A stretch of DNA of 64,000 nt from Nothophaeocryptopus gaeumannii (Eukaryota; Ascomycota; Dothideomycetes; Mycosphaerellales; Mycosphaerellaceae). Below, piece by piece: positions 22,831 to 34,092 of this stretch. The DNA lies in assembly GCA_031771865.1 (NCBI GenBank), contig JASISA010000010.1, positions 806,001-870,000 on the forward strand. Reading direction: 5' to 3'. The translations under genes and the position numbers were made by a program. Numbering within the stretch: position 1 is the stretch's first letter; every line of letters starts with the position of its first letter. Under the pieces are notes generated by a model. That model searched no databases. It saw nothing but the letters and a program-made list of their open reading frames with translations, and had not been told where the DNA came from.

Positions 22831-24271
22831 GCTTCTGTGTGAAGGTTCAATCGCGGAAAGGTAGGTCAGATACCGACGGATCTCAGGTATATCGCAGTCG
22901 TCTCGTGTGCTGTGCCGCGGGTAGATCGATCCCCGTACAATGCCTGGTCCTTTAGCTCCCACCCTCCAACTATACTGCAGTTAAGGTTCTCTGGGTTCGT
23001 CGAATATGCGAATATATTGCAGCCGGCATCCCCAAGCAGCACCGAATACAGCGAGCCGCGTGCATTCGTACGAGCCAGGCTCAATATCAGTGACGTTACG
23101 TGTTTGAGTGGGTGGAGGCGTGGTGAAGGTCGAAAGAAGTAGAGCAGCACCTTGCCTGGTCAAGCCTTCCTTCTCGCAGGGTCTTGACTCTTGAGGGAGG
23201 ATCTGTGGATGCGCGATCAACGGCCGCGTCCGCGCTAGCTCAATATTATTCGTCTGCGAGCGACGAGGGCCTTGAGGTAACGAGTCATGGTTGCACATAC
23301 AGCTTGATAGAAGGTCTGCCGCTGCCAGACTGCTGGAAGCTACGTACGAGTATGGCGCGGAGGAATGTCATCAACGACCACTGGGACCGAACGCTGCAAT
23401 GGTGCCGCTAACAGGATGTAATAACGAGGCGGTTGGCGTGGTTGTCCGGCGATCGATGGCGACGACGGGTGGCTCTGGCTCACCTCACCTCACGCGCGTG
23501 GTGTACAGCGGACAGCGGGCTGGTGCTGGTGCTGGATGCCGAGACCTGACTACTACCACTACCGTCGGTGCAGAGACTATGGTGAGCCTCTTGCAACAAG
23601 TGGCAGGGGCCTCATCATCACATGGAGCAAACACTAATACAGCAACGGGAAGCCGCCAGGAAGGAGAAGATGCAGCACGGGATGGAGGTCCATCTTCGAC
23701 ATGCTCGGCCGGCCGGCCTGAGATCGACAAAGCGACCCTCCACGCCTTTACACCTCACGTCTCTCGGCTGCGCAGCTCTCGCAACGCTATCATTGGCCGG
23801 TGCGCCAGGATGTAGCCTGCACCAGCTAAGCGACAGCCAGTGCCCGTGTGTGACAGCAACATGTCGTGCATACAACTGCGGAGAAGACGCCAAAGATCCT
23901 GCTCACTCGAAACTTCTTCGCCCGCGCCCGAGCTCTATGGAGGACTGCAATCTCACCAGCACGTCTACGCTATGCTAATAGCTGCAGGACGCGTTCCACT
24001 ACTGGAAGTCTGGAAGCGGGTCAGTTGCGCAATAATGTCCACAGAGGTGCCGAAGAAATGATAGCCCGACCCGGTTGAGGCTCGCCTGGCATGGCCAGCA
24101 CTGCACGCCTACCAAACCGGACAGCATTGTTGCAGTAGTCTGGTCAGAGACTTCCTGTGGACGAACTACTCAACCTGGATACATAGCACATCGGCCTAAT
24201 GCGCCGCCAGCCCAGAACTCCGAACTTTCCCCAGCTGAAACACTTACGACGTTTCGACAACGGCAGCGTGA

Positions 24272-24613
24272 CTACCCGAAGGGTCCATTCAAGATGAATA
24301 TCTCGACCAGGGCGTGGGCGAGACGGTTCTGTATGGTAGGACCCTAGTTCGCCACAACGGGAAGGAGCGGCTCAATAATGATCAGGCAACTACTCTACAT
24401 GAACAGGTGATGAACGTCTACTTCTTGGAGCCATACAAACGACAGTATACGATTCATGGCAATGCGCAGTGTACGCATTATCCGGGGACCCTCGGGTGCT
24501 CGCCGTGGGATGAGGACCTGGATTTCCAGGTCTTGAAACCCGAAACTGGCTTTCTCGATGAAGTCGAAATCGAGATCTCACCTCAGAGAACTTGGAGCAT
24601 CCTGCAAGGCTGA
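24272..24613 (+). pseudogene. Possible LicD-family remnant
   Basis: An open stretch just after an in-frame stop reads LPEGSIQDEYLDQGVGETVL..., then NDQATTLHEQVMNVYFLEPY, then YPGTLGCSPWDEDLDFQVLK, and stops at 24613. The PWDEDLDFQV segment preceded by GTLG resembles the GTLLG...PWDxDxDVQ core of fungal LicD/MNN4-type phosphotransferases. The family core should be flanked by 100-200 more residues on each side, which are missing here, and there is no credible start. I infer a decayed gene fragment. The similarity is short and could be chance. Confidence 0.35.
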
Positions 24614-25256
24614 ATGGGTGTAGTGCGTCCGCCGCCCTCATTGGACGTGTGGCATCGTCCTGTATCAGCTGAGATTGTACGCCCTCCGCCACATTCATCC
24701 CGACGACGTCCGTCTTCAATAGTTCCTGTAGGGCTGCATCGCTGACTGTACAGGCCAATTACCAATTCGAGCTGAGAACACAACCAGGTGTATCACAGCC
24801 GTGAAGAAGACATCCAGAAGCCCCTCCACGCGGAAGCAGGAGTCAGGCGCACTACCAGATTACGATATGTACTTCCCTAAAGTACATACACCCCACGCTT
24901 TGCTGCCAGGGACATAAGAGCTTCCACGATAATCCTCCGACCAACTTATATCTGCATGACTCGACATCACGGCTTTCATCACAGGCGACAGCAGTGTGTG
25001 CCGACCTCAACAGCGAAGATCCAAATACAAGATCCGATCGATCAACAGCATGTGAGCCTCGGATATCGGGACGAGCAGAGCCGCTACGAAGGTACGACGT
25101 GTCTCCATAGTCGTGGCATCCCTCACCGCGCGTGTCATAGTACGGCAACATCTATAGACGGTCAAACATGATGGTGCGCGCAGACACGGCACAGTTCATT
25201 GCTTCGCAACACGTGTCTGCCGGCCCTGTGCAGGTCAAAACCTAAACACGAGATTT

Positions 25257-25300
25257 ACTCAGGAGCCCCGGAATCGAACCGGGCGAGAAAGACACTTGAC
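25257..25300 (-). pseudogene. tRNA-like 3' half (relic)
   Basis: On the minus strand, CCCGGTTCGATTCCGGG forms a perfect T-arm (5-bp stem CCCGG/CCGGG, 7-nt loop TTCGATT), directly followed by GCTCCTGA, which could be a 3' acceptor strand. No matching 5' acceptor (CAGGAGC) or convincing D-arm and anticodon arm lies in the next ~120 bases, so a functional tRNA is not supported. It is most likely a truncated tRNA copy or a chance fragment. Confidence 0.35.
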
Positions 25301-26145
25301 CGCGCTTCGCACAACTTCTCTACCGGTTCGCATTTGGGACGGCCAGTCAGCCGTGGCCGAAAAGGCATATTATCCAAAACATTGGAAAGGCGATGAAGTT
25401 TCACCATTCCCGCAATGGACCCGTCGAGTAGACACGTGCAAGTCTGTATGTAACAGCTGTACTGGTGGCGGCCACTCATTGGGATCAGCAGCCGACATAT
25501 CAAGGTGCTCCATTGACTCCGGACAGTCAACGGTGAGGCGAAAGAATTGATTGTCTGACGGCGAAGCATTTCGGTGCAATCGTGCTTCTTCTAACGTAAG
25601 AAGTGGTATGCCGAGAGCTTCCATCACCCCGAAGCATAAGCAGCTCCAAATCGCGATATCTCCCAGCGAGCTCGAGGTGGCGCGATGAGGTGCATAGAGT
25701 TTCATGGCAAGCAGCAGCATATAAGCCGTACGTCATGAATACGTTCTGAATGTTACCATCACATGCTACGGCATTCAAGACATCATCATAGACACCGATC
25801 AACCTCGTTCATCGCATATCGCTACGAACCGTAGCATCTCCGGCCAGCTTTGTGCACGGACATGGCACCGGATGGATTGTGATGAAAGCAACCGCCGGAG
25901 TGTTCTCCGAGATATATGAACTGATCTACAGTGGAAATAATCATTGAATTGCGAAGCTATACGAGGAAACAACGAGAAGAAAGGTAAGGTAAGGTAGTTA
26001 ATCCGGGCACTTCCTTTCCATATGTCAGTCATTGCGAGCTCCAATGCCACTCCCAAAGTACACTACAATTTGCTGCTCGTCTTGCAATCAACAATCTTGG
26101 CTTGTGTAGTTCAGACTTCCAATCATCATACACGGTCAAAGCAAA

Positions 26146-28301
26146 CTACAACTTGCTGCTCGCTTTACTATCAACAGGTCCACAACACGCCGCCGCAGCC
26201 TTGGTCACATCACTCTCCCCATCCTCACTACTCAACAACACACTCCGATTAAAAGCCTGCGTGCTAGGAGGAACATCCAAAGCCGGATTCTTATCGAAGA
26301 AATTCACCGGTTTGAAGGCGACTTTGATCGTCTCGCAGGGCATCACGGGGAAATCTTCGATGCGTGGGATCTAACAACCGTTCAGCAAATACACGCCTGG
26401 GCGTCAAGAAAAGAAGGTAGGTTGGAACATACGTGATTAATGCCGAATTGTACAAACACAACAAGATCTTCATCGACGATGTTTTCATGACGGTTTGCCC
26501 AGGAGCGCACGCCGTTTCCGCCTCGAGATTGGTTGGTATATTTCCCACCGGCGTATAACTCCCCATCGCGATATTTGACCGCGTAGATACTCTTATCCGC
26601 GAATTCGGCTCGTTTGTGGTTGAAGCTTTCGGTGTCACTGAGGATCTTTTGAAAGGGAGGTGCATGGATCTTGTATGCTACGGGCTTCCCATTCACGGGG
26701 TTACGAACGTCGGCATTTTGGATTTTGAAGGTTCGGTTGGTGGTGTAATCAACATCGTAACCTCCTGATGTTTCGACGAGTGTTTCCTTGGCGAAGTAGC
26801 CGGTTCCGTGGGGGTTGAAATCGCTGCGGGGCATGGGGAGGGCTTCGTCGTAGACGAGACGGTTGGTGTAGCCATCGATGGAAGGGTCGACTCTCAGGGA
26901 GAAGATATGTTGATGATGTGCGGCCAGGACGCCTGGATGAACGACGGTTCCCCATGGGACTTCCAGCCCTTCGTCGATGGGTTGCGTGGAGAGAATCCCT
27001 GTCGCGCGGACTTCGTAGTCTAGTTCTCCGGCTTGGTTGAACATGAAAGCCATTATGTATTCGTAGTTGGCGACTGTGATGATCGATTGGACGACGAGTT
27101 CACGGTTGCGGACGACTGCAGCCCGGCCGGTACGGTAGTTGGTATGTTTCCATCCGATACCGCCGTCTTGTTCGTGGATACAGATGACATTAGGCATGTC
27201 GAGAGGATTTCCCTTGTCGTCTGCCAAGGTGGCGGACAGATAATGAATTGAGCCTAGGCAGTCACAACCAAGCTTGAGATCATTGGCCATGATTCCAGCG
27301 CCTGCGTCGCCGAGATCGAAGGCGGATTTCTTGTGGAACGGGTGTCGGGGGTCGGCGTATGGGATGTTCATGTCGGATAGGGCAAGGCGGTAGAAGAGGT
27401 TACGGCCGTCGTAGCGGACGTCGTAGAGGACCATGCCTTCGCGTTGGTTGAAGCCGACTCTGAAAGACCACTTCTGCCATTCGATGAGGGAGGAAGTACC
27501 TTGGGCGGAGACCATGAAGCTGGCACCTTCTGGCTGGACGACGTGGAGTGGTTTGACGTCTGTTCGAAGCTTCTGATACTCTGGAAGATACTCATTGGCG
27601 GGCACAGCCTTGAATGGCTTCGGCTCGGCGATGGTGTTGTCTTTTCCGGTGGGCATATGATCGATCCTGATAACCTTCATGCTGACGCTCGAGACGACCG
27701 GAGAGATGGTGAGTGGGAAAGCGTAGTGGCAAGAGTCATCCTCGCTTGGGTTCGCTGGGTCTCGTAGGTACAAGAAGCATTGCCACATGCGTTCGTCGTC
27801 GTTGACTCCGTCCGAGCCATAGATCCAAGGGTCAACTACCACCTTAGAGCCCTCTGGTAGCTTCAGCTTGGCCAACTCAGCCTGGACGCCCTCGTCTTCA
27901 AGAGCAATGCGCTCCATGGCGAAGATCTCCTCGCCGTCACCAGGAGCGTGCATGTTGGGTCCCAGTCGGAAATTGTACTCCACACTCTGGGTGGAAAGAT
28001 TGACCACTGCCTCGTGGAACTTGTTGGTCTGGCGGAGGTAGTAAGTCACAAAGACTTTCCTGTCAATTGATGGCAGCGAAGAGCCTTCGAACTCAGCCTC
28101 GAGGTATGGGACAACTTCCGCCTTAGGAGGCTCCTCCAGAGTAATGGCCTTGAAATGGAGATCCGTTGACTGTGGCCATTGTGCCTTGATCAGTGACACT
28201 GCGTTCTCGATCTCGTAGCTGTTGATGGGAGCCAATGGATGAGTCTGGCTCTGCTTTGCAGGCCGAATTGGCAACGAAGTCGCCACCGTCTCTGTAGCCA
28301 T
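26146..28301 (-). CDS. Copper amine oxidase, peroxisomal (C-terminal SKL)
   Basis: Quinone-dependent amine oxidase: primary amine + O2 + H2O gives aldehyde + NH3 + H2O2. Exons are 28301-26433 and 26370-26146 (62-nt intron), giving 697 aa. The topaquinone site is ANYEY at residues 411-415 (Tyr413 would be modified). Copper ligands are visible as HQH (His463, His465) and the His ending exon 1 (GINH followed by IPRIEDFPVMP). The catalytic Asp is probably Asp329 in AFDLGDAGAG. The last three residues are SKL, a canonical PTS1 peroxisomal signal, matching an enzyme that produces H2O2. It would allow use of primary amines as nitrogen source. I chose the ATG at 28301 because the open frame extending upstream to 28955 is Cys/Ser-rich and unlike the family. 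A composition switch lies near 26290. Confidence 0.95.
26280..26330. other. C/A-rich to G/T-rich strand-composition switch
   Basis: By hand count on the + strand, 26161-26280 has 45 C and 18 G, while 26761-26880 has 25 C and 46 G. It lies in the last exon of the minus-strand amine oxidase gene. Confidence 0.6.
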
Positions 28302-29607
28302 ATTTGCCTGGTCTTCTGAGGGGGATTGTAGATGATCGAATGAGGATACTCCCAAGAATGTTGGGTGGAAGACTAGAGGATGAGGCTGAAGAGGACAAGG
28401 AAAGCAGCAAGTAGTCAAGATAAGAGGAACACTGGTGGAAGCTAATGTGGTCTCGCAGTATGTGTCCTCGATGCGGGTCTTCCCTACCTCACCTTCTCCG
28501 AACGGCAATCGTATCGTGGCAGCAATCTCTGGAGTCCCATGGGCCGGCGGCACCATCAACAAGGCGTACAACTTGGCCGACCGCTGCACCTGCTTACCGT
28601 ATTTGTTTGCTGCCTGGGGACAGCTTCTCGCCGTCCACCCGAATATTCGTAACGAAATCGTCTCGATGCAGCAGGTACATGCGGCGGGCGTGGAAGGTGC
28701 AAGCGGCCGAGGCGGCCAGCTGTGAAGGTCAGGTGATGCTGATGGGGCCAGTTGCCAACGTTGAACGCAGTCAGCGACGTTCGAGACAGCACCCACAGAC
28801 AGACAGCACTCACAGGGCATGAACGGCACATCGAACGAGTAACGGGTAAGACAGAGCTGATGGCCAGTGATGAGGTATGAGACGATAGGAGAGGAAGAGC
28901 TCACAGCCTGCTTATATTGGCAAGAATATGCCGCAAACATGCTCAGAGCACTCATCGCCTGGAAGCCGACGATTCCCTGATCATCGCTTCTCGAACATCA
29001 TCTCCCGCCGAGTCCCCGATTCTCAGACCTCAAGTCGATTGTTTCAGCCTCATCAAATAGCCTCGTGAAGATGACGGATCCTCGTCAGCGGAGTAAGAGT
29101 TACATGAATTTGGCCATTTCGGGGGGAAATGGCATCCAGACACAGCGGTTGTGCTGCTGCATCATGTGAATAGAAGTACTGATCGGAGCGCCTCCATGGA
29201 GAGCGCACTGATGGTCGTTCCAGTCTAGGAAGCTTGTTTGGGTGCTGTAGGTCAAGGGGAGCAATGTGATTCGCGAACTGGGTAGAGGAGCAGCGAGCAG
29301 TGATGATCAAAACGAGTAGAACAAGAACATGCCGACTATTGGTCGTCACCTGAAAACATAGCTGAAGATATGTATGTCAGTGAGTGTCGGACTCCAGGTG
29401 CGCATCTTCAGTCACTAGCCGGGCAAGTAGGCTTTACGGTTTGTAGGAGGCGTGAAGCTGAAAGACAATCAGCTCACTTGCATCATCGTCCTTAGTCTCT
29501 TTCACATGCAAACGCGCACCTGCACGTGCTGCGGCATCAAACTCTCACCTTCGCAGCTCAGATCTCACCACCTTCATTGACGTAAATCACCAGCATAACA
29601 AAAAAGG
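28302..29607. other. Intergenic region between divergent genes
   Basis: Promoter region of the amine oxidase (minus) and of the interrupted 2EXR-like gene (plus). No gene was called; ORFs here are antisense or short. Confidence 0.4.
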
Positions 29608-30439
29608 ATGGCATCAGTTGACTGTTGCCACTGGTACAGCACCAGGAAACAGTTCTACGCGCGATGCACTGAAGAAGAGCTGCGCAGCTTTCTCAAAGCC
29701 CGCAGTAAAGAGGTGAGTGGTGTAGCATTTGAGACGACATGAGCCTGTCGCTGACTTCTCCCAACCAGTCGATCCATCACTCCCTCCCGTGCAGCTGAAG
29801 TGGCTTCTTGAGGACCTTGACCGCGACTGGCGCTTCAGGTTCAAAGACCTACCGACCGAGCTGCGCATCCCGATCTACGAAGAACTCCTCACCACTGATC
29901 CCAACAACCCACACGGCAAACACACATGGCCTCACATCCTCGCGACGTGCAAGGAAGTTCAGCACGAAGCCAACGAGTTCTACATGCCTCAGCGGACCGC
30001 TTCAATCGGGTTCTCCGTTCGTGACGATGACTGGGATGGGTTCGGCCTCTACTGTAGAGTGTCAATCGGCGCTCGCAACAACGATTCATCTCGAGATGTC
30101 TGTACGGAGATCACGCGCGAAAACAGAGACTTGAGCTCCGCAGTGTCGGAGCTGAGCAAGCTACGACTCGTTCTCACGAGGGCCGAAGAGTTCACCATCT
30201 CCATCTACTGTGACGACGACTACAACCTGTGGGGGATGGACAGACCACAACAGGATCTGCATCTGTACCTCTACGTCCTCACCTCGTATCTGGTGCACGG
30301 CCGTCCAACCCGCGTCATATTCAACGTTGAAGAGGATACTGTCATTCCGAACAGCAGGATAGAGTCGTTTGCTTGGCCCCTGCGAAAGATTCTGAAAGAA
30401 AGATTATCCTTCACTGGCCTGAGCAATATCGACGCGTAG
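29608..30439 (+). CDS. 2EXR-like protein ending at a premature in-frame TAG
   Basis: Exon 1 29608-29712 begins MASVDCCHWYSTRKQFYA. The best in-frame splice removes 29713-29794 (GTGAGT...CCGTGCAG, 82 nt) and continues LKWLLEDLDRDWRFRFKDLP. A nearer AG at 29768 would shift the frame into a stop. The 2EXR/F-box-like core is FKDLPTELRIPIYEELL with HILATCKEVQHEAN. The protein as read is 249 aa and stops at TAG 30437-30439, but coding-like sequence continues in the same frame for another 139 codons (next entry). So the gene is either recently broken, read through, or represented by a sequencing error. Confidence 0.65.
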
Positions 30440-30859
30440 AAATTGACAAGCGAATGGGGACGAGAGACTTCCAACGACAATCCGCTCGTCGAGCTCGAGC
30501 AGCTGAATGCACATGTCGCAGCATTTGGACGGCTTCTGAAGCGAGCTAAGCTGTTCTCTCCCTGGCACATGAGCTTCATCAACGATGTCTCAAAGGCTCT
30601 GAGTGATGGCGAGCGCTATCCGAACTCGTGGACTCCGCGCTTCTTCGACAGCGACCTGAGAAAGCATATCGCGCTTCGCAAGGGCTTCTTGGAGAGTGCT
30701 TTGGTCAAAGAGGCCGAGAAGGAGGCTTTGGAGAAGTCGCAGAAGAAGCAGATGCCGAAGCCAGTGCCGCAGCCGATTCGAAAGGTCAGAGTCGGTGCTC
30801 GAAAGATCAGAGTCGGATTACCAGGCAAGGAAGCCGTCAACAAGGAGAAGCGAGGGTAG
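30440..30859 (+). other. In-frame coding-like continuation beyond the TAG stop
   Basis: Same frame as the preceding 2EXR-like ORF. It reads ELEQLNAHVAAFGRLLKRAK, then FINDVSKALSDGERYPNSW, then a Lys-rich tail (EAEKEALEKSQKKQ..., RKVRVGARKIRVG) and stops at 30857-30859. Its regular codon use and helical content suggest it was the C-terminal half of the same protein. No canonical intron removes the TAG: the GTAGAA donor overlapping it has no AG in the right phase up to 30502. Confidence 0.5.
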
Positions 30860-31036
30860 AGCGGACGGTGCGCGCTATTTAGGCGCAGGCTTCTCACAGG
30901 CTCTGACCTGTGGATAGGAGGTTTGAGACTGGCATTGAAGAAACTATCAACGATACTTCAAAATCGAGCAGAGGTAGAAGGCAGCGACGAAGACGAATCC
31001 TAAAACTCTAACCTCACACTCCAATCTCAAACCTCT

Positions 31037-32095
31037 TCACAAACCCCTCCTCCCACCACATCTCCCCGTATCAACCGCAACGACCTGCGCTCCCCCCTGC
31101 CACTTCAACCCGTCCTCATAGACTGGAAACCCCAATCCGCCCGCAGTAGCCACATACAACACATCTCTATCCCTCCTTGTCCTTCCAAACTTCGCGCTCG
31201 TAGGCTCCGCCAAAGCAGTACTATTCAAATCCCCAGCGACGACATCTACTTCCCCATCGGGACTTACACGCTGGACCCCATTGCCCATTTCCGTCGCAAC
31301 CCAGGCGTTTCCGTGGACGTCGAGACCGAAATCATCCCAGTTGATATCCACCCCAGATTGCGAAATCGAAGAAGCTATGTACACTGCAGGGCCAGCTGGC
31401 TTCCCACTTTTCGTGAGTGGGAGTTTGGCAAAAAGCCGTTTCTGCGAATTTGTGAAATAGACGGAGTTGTCTTGGGGACGATACTTCAATCCATTGATCC
31501 CTTCTTTCGGCGCCCCTTCCTCAGCCGGTTGAGCAACCATCAACTCATCCTGAGCGAATATGGATGCGGAGCCAGTGATTGTGGAAATGGACCAGATCGC
31601 TCCAAGGCCCGAATCGGCTGCTAGGAGATGGGTGTTGTTGAGTTTTGTTAGGCCGTTCAGAAAGTGCACTTCTGGACCGAAGTGAGCGAGAGGTTCGACA
31701 TGAAGGGTGTCGATGCTAGTGAGGTTGACTTTGAATATGGCGTTTGTGCCGTTCTGAACACCGAAGTTCCCGCCGAGGGTGAAGTTTGAGGCGAGGATGT
31801 AAAAGATGTCTTCGTGGGTTTCGACGATGCCGAGGGTGGAGTTTAGGTAGTCGAAGTCTGCGGATGTGAGGAGTTGTTTCGGTGGATTGCTATCGAATGG
31901 GTTCAGAAGAGCAAGACCAGCAGGGTGGCCGATGGAGGTCAATAAGATGGACCCATCATGGCGGATGGCGAGGTTCTCGATCCATGTGCCAACGGCTGGG
32001 TATTCGTAGATTAGCTGGGTAGGGCACAGAGCGGAGGTCAATGAGTAGAGGAGAGATAGTCCAAGGATGGACATCACGATTGAATTTACAGCCAT
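31037..32095 (-). CDS. Secreted beta-propeller protein, SMP-30/gluconolactonase-like
   Basis: Single-exon 352-aa ORF with an N-terminal signal peptide (MAVNSIVMSILGLSLLYSLT, cleavage near SALC). The body has repeating propeller strands typical of TolB/SMP-30-like folds: ENLAIRHDGSILLTS, LNGLTKLNNTHLLAADSGLG, EGINGLKYRPQDNSVYFTN, DDFGLDVHGNAWVATEMGNG, and SPDGEVDVVAGDLN. Several N-glycosylation sequons fit secretion. Fungal members are common, and true lactonase activity is unproven for this subgroup. Substrate unknown. A composition switch occurs between about 31400 and 31640. Confidence 0.8.
   Translation of the reverse strand: MAVNSIVMSILGLSLLYSLTSALCPTQLIYEYPAVGTWIENLAIRHDGSILLTSIGHPAGLALLNPFDSNPPKQLLTSADFDYLNSTLGIVETHEDIFYILASNFTLGGNFGVQNGTNAIFKVNLTSIDTLHVEPLAHFGPEVHFLNGLTKLNNTHLLAADSGLGAIWSISTITGSASIFAQDELMVAQPAEEGAPKEGINGLKYRPQDNSVYFTNSQKRLFAKLPLTKSGKPAGPAVYIASSISQSGVDINWDDFGLDVHGNAWVATEMGNGVQRVSPDGEVDVVAGDLNSTALAEPTSAKFGRTRRDRDVLYVATAGGLGFPVYEDGLKWQGGAQVVAVDTGRCGGRRGL
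31400..31640. other. C/A-rich to G/T-rich strand-composition switch
   Basis: By hand count, + strand 31081-31140 has 29 C and 9 G, while 31681-31740 has 6 C and 23 G. The change falls within the secreted beta-propeller gene and is more gradual than at 8165 or 43095. Confidence 0.6.
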
Positions 32096-32391
32096 ACTCC
32101 ACTGGCTAGAGAAGGCTAATTGATGCCTCCACGCAAAACTTACTTATATTAGTATCTGAGCCTCGAGCCTGGCTTCATGAGGTTGTCCAATTGTCAGCTG
32201 ATTTTGTCAGCAAATTGCATTCTTGCTACTGTAGCCGACGCATCGACGCCGTTAAATCGGCCTGGTCGATATGAGGGCACCAAGTCTTCGAATTAAGGAT
32301 TTGGCGCTCATGTCCCGCTCCCAGTTGGTGAACGATTTGCGCAGCTTACCAAGCAACCTCAGGCCACCATTGCAGCCAAGCCTTCTCGTAT

Positions 32392-34092
32392 TCAGATGTC
32401 GTCCTCAAATCTTCTTACCATGAGTCCTGTCTTTTGCAATTCTTCTTTGACTTGCTTGACAGTCCACTCTCCACGATGGAACATACCAGCACCTAGCGCA
32501 GCATCGACATTGGTCTTCTCGAACACTGCTGCAAAATGGTCCGCATTTCCAGCTCCACTGCTTGCGATGACAGGGATCTTGATCGCAGCTTTGACGCTTC
32601 TTATTAATTCGAGATCGAAACCGGAGTTCGTGCCGTCTTTATCAATGCAGTTGAGTAGGATCTCTCCTGCTCCCAACGCCTCGACGGCCTTGACGAGCTG
32701 GATGACATCCAGATCGCGTGTTGCTCGGCCACCTCTGACGGTGCAGGCATACCAGCAGTATTTCTCGCCATTCGGGCCAGGATATGTAGTCTCGACTGTG
32801 TTGTGTGCTGTTGCGTCTGATGAGGAGACGTACACGCGCTTTGGGTCTACGGAGACGACAACTGCTTGAGCTCCATACGCCTTACTGACAGTTTCAATAG
32901 CTGTCTTGCCGCTCAGCTTCTTGCCGGCAGCATAGTACTCTTCAGCCGCTGTGACCGCATCCGATCCGATGGAGACTTTGTCTGCTCCAGATTTGAAGTA
33001 GAGCGTTGCAACTTCGAGCGCAGGTGCTGTACGACCAGTCTCCGGATCCTTGGTATCTCTGATACCGCCACCAATGGTAAGCGGCACGAAAACAGTTGCA
33101 GAGGCCTGTCGAAGGACTTCGAGCATTGGCAGGTCCCGTAGAGGTGTGTCCCGGAACGAAGTGATGTTGAGGAAAGTGACTTCGTCTGCGCCTTGCTCAT
33201 AGTACTGCTGTGCTTTCAGTACAGGCTTGCCGAGGTTGCGAACAGCATTTTCGCCGCTCTTCTCTCGGACATCATATTGATCCCCTTTTGTCACGACCAG
33301 ATCCCCCTGATCGTTCGTCCGAACGTCTAAACAAGCAATGATTCTTCGAGTGAGACCTTCTTTCGTCGAAGATAAGGCGGTGGGAAGAGGTGAAATCTTG
33401 GTCCCCTCCAAAAATGCTTTGAGTACTCGCAAACCAGCAGCGCCACTCTTCTCAGGATGGAATTGAGTCGCAAGCACGTTGTCCTTGGTAATCGCACCAA
33501 CGAACTCTTCATCTCCATACCTGGCCTTGGCAACAGTCCATCCGTCCTGCTCAAACTGGCCTTTCCGGTATGGCACGGCATAGGAGTGGACATAGTAGTA
33601 CTTGCTATCCGGGCGAAGACCGTAGACACTCTGCTTGCTGTCGGTTGTGTTTGCAGAGTTCCAGCCTATCTGAGGCACGCTTTTGTCGGCGTCTTTGAAT
33701 CGCTCCAGACGACCTTTGATGATGCCAAGTCCGGGTACGGTTGGGTTCTCCGCTGAGCCTTCGAACAGAGCCTGCAAGCCTACGCAGATGCCCATGAATG
33801 GTTTGCCGGACCGGATATGTGCTCGTACTGGCTCAACATATCCGGCATTGGTGAATTGAGTGAGGCAGTGACCAAAGTGTCCAACGCCGGGCAGAATCAG
33901 AGTCTACATCATCGCATATCCTGTCAGCTATCAGTTTCGTTCTCATCGCTTGTATGCTTCAATCAATACCTCTGCCTTTGCGACATCCTGCGGATCCTTG
34001 ACCCATTCGACCCGCCAGCCCAGCTTTTCAATTGCATTGACAAGCGACCGGACGTTGCCGGCCGCATAGTCGAGCATATGAACTACAGGCAT
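32392..34092 (-). CDS. HIS7: Imidazole glycerol phosphate synthase, bifunctional HisH-HisF
   Basis: Fifth step of histidine synthesis: converts PRFAR plus glutamine to IGP and AICAR. Exons are 34092-33970 and 33903-32392 (66-nt intron, GTATTG...ATGTAG), giving 544 aa, close to the yeast length. The N-terminal glutaminase domain starts MPVVHMLDYAAGNVRSLVNA and has GVGHFG, the nucleophile Cys in MGICVGLQ, and the His-Glu pair in ATQFHPEKSG. The C-terminal (beta/alpha)8 HisF cyclase begins near GLTRRIIACLDVRTND, with ITSFRDTPLRDLPML, VPLTIGGGIRDT and NCIDKDGTNSGFDLELI. The two domains are fused, as in fungi. It is divergent from IMP3, with two TGACTC elements in the shared promoter that suggest general amino-acid control. 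Confidence 0.97.

Larger units (their letters stand above)
22831..26145. other. 3.3-kb gene-poor region with decayed fragments
   Basis: No intact gene could be built. It holds a possible decayed LicD-like coding fragment (24272-24613) and a tRNA-like 3' half (25257-25300), listed separately. Other ORFs are short and overlap on both strands. This is the most accessory-like part of the window. Confidence 0.5.

Noticed and set aside
25257..25340. Functional tRNA gene
   Set aside because: The T-arm is perfect but no complementary acceptor strand, D-arm or anticodon arm could be built.
26382..28955. Amine oxidase starting at the upstream ATG (28955)
   Set aside because: The extra 218 residues are Cys/Ser/Pro-rich and unrelated to the family; the ATG at 28301 gives a normal N-terminus.
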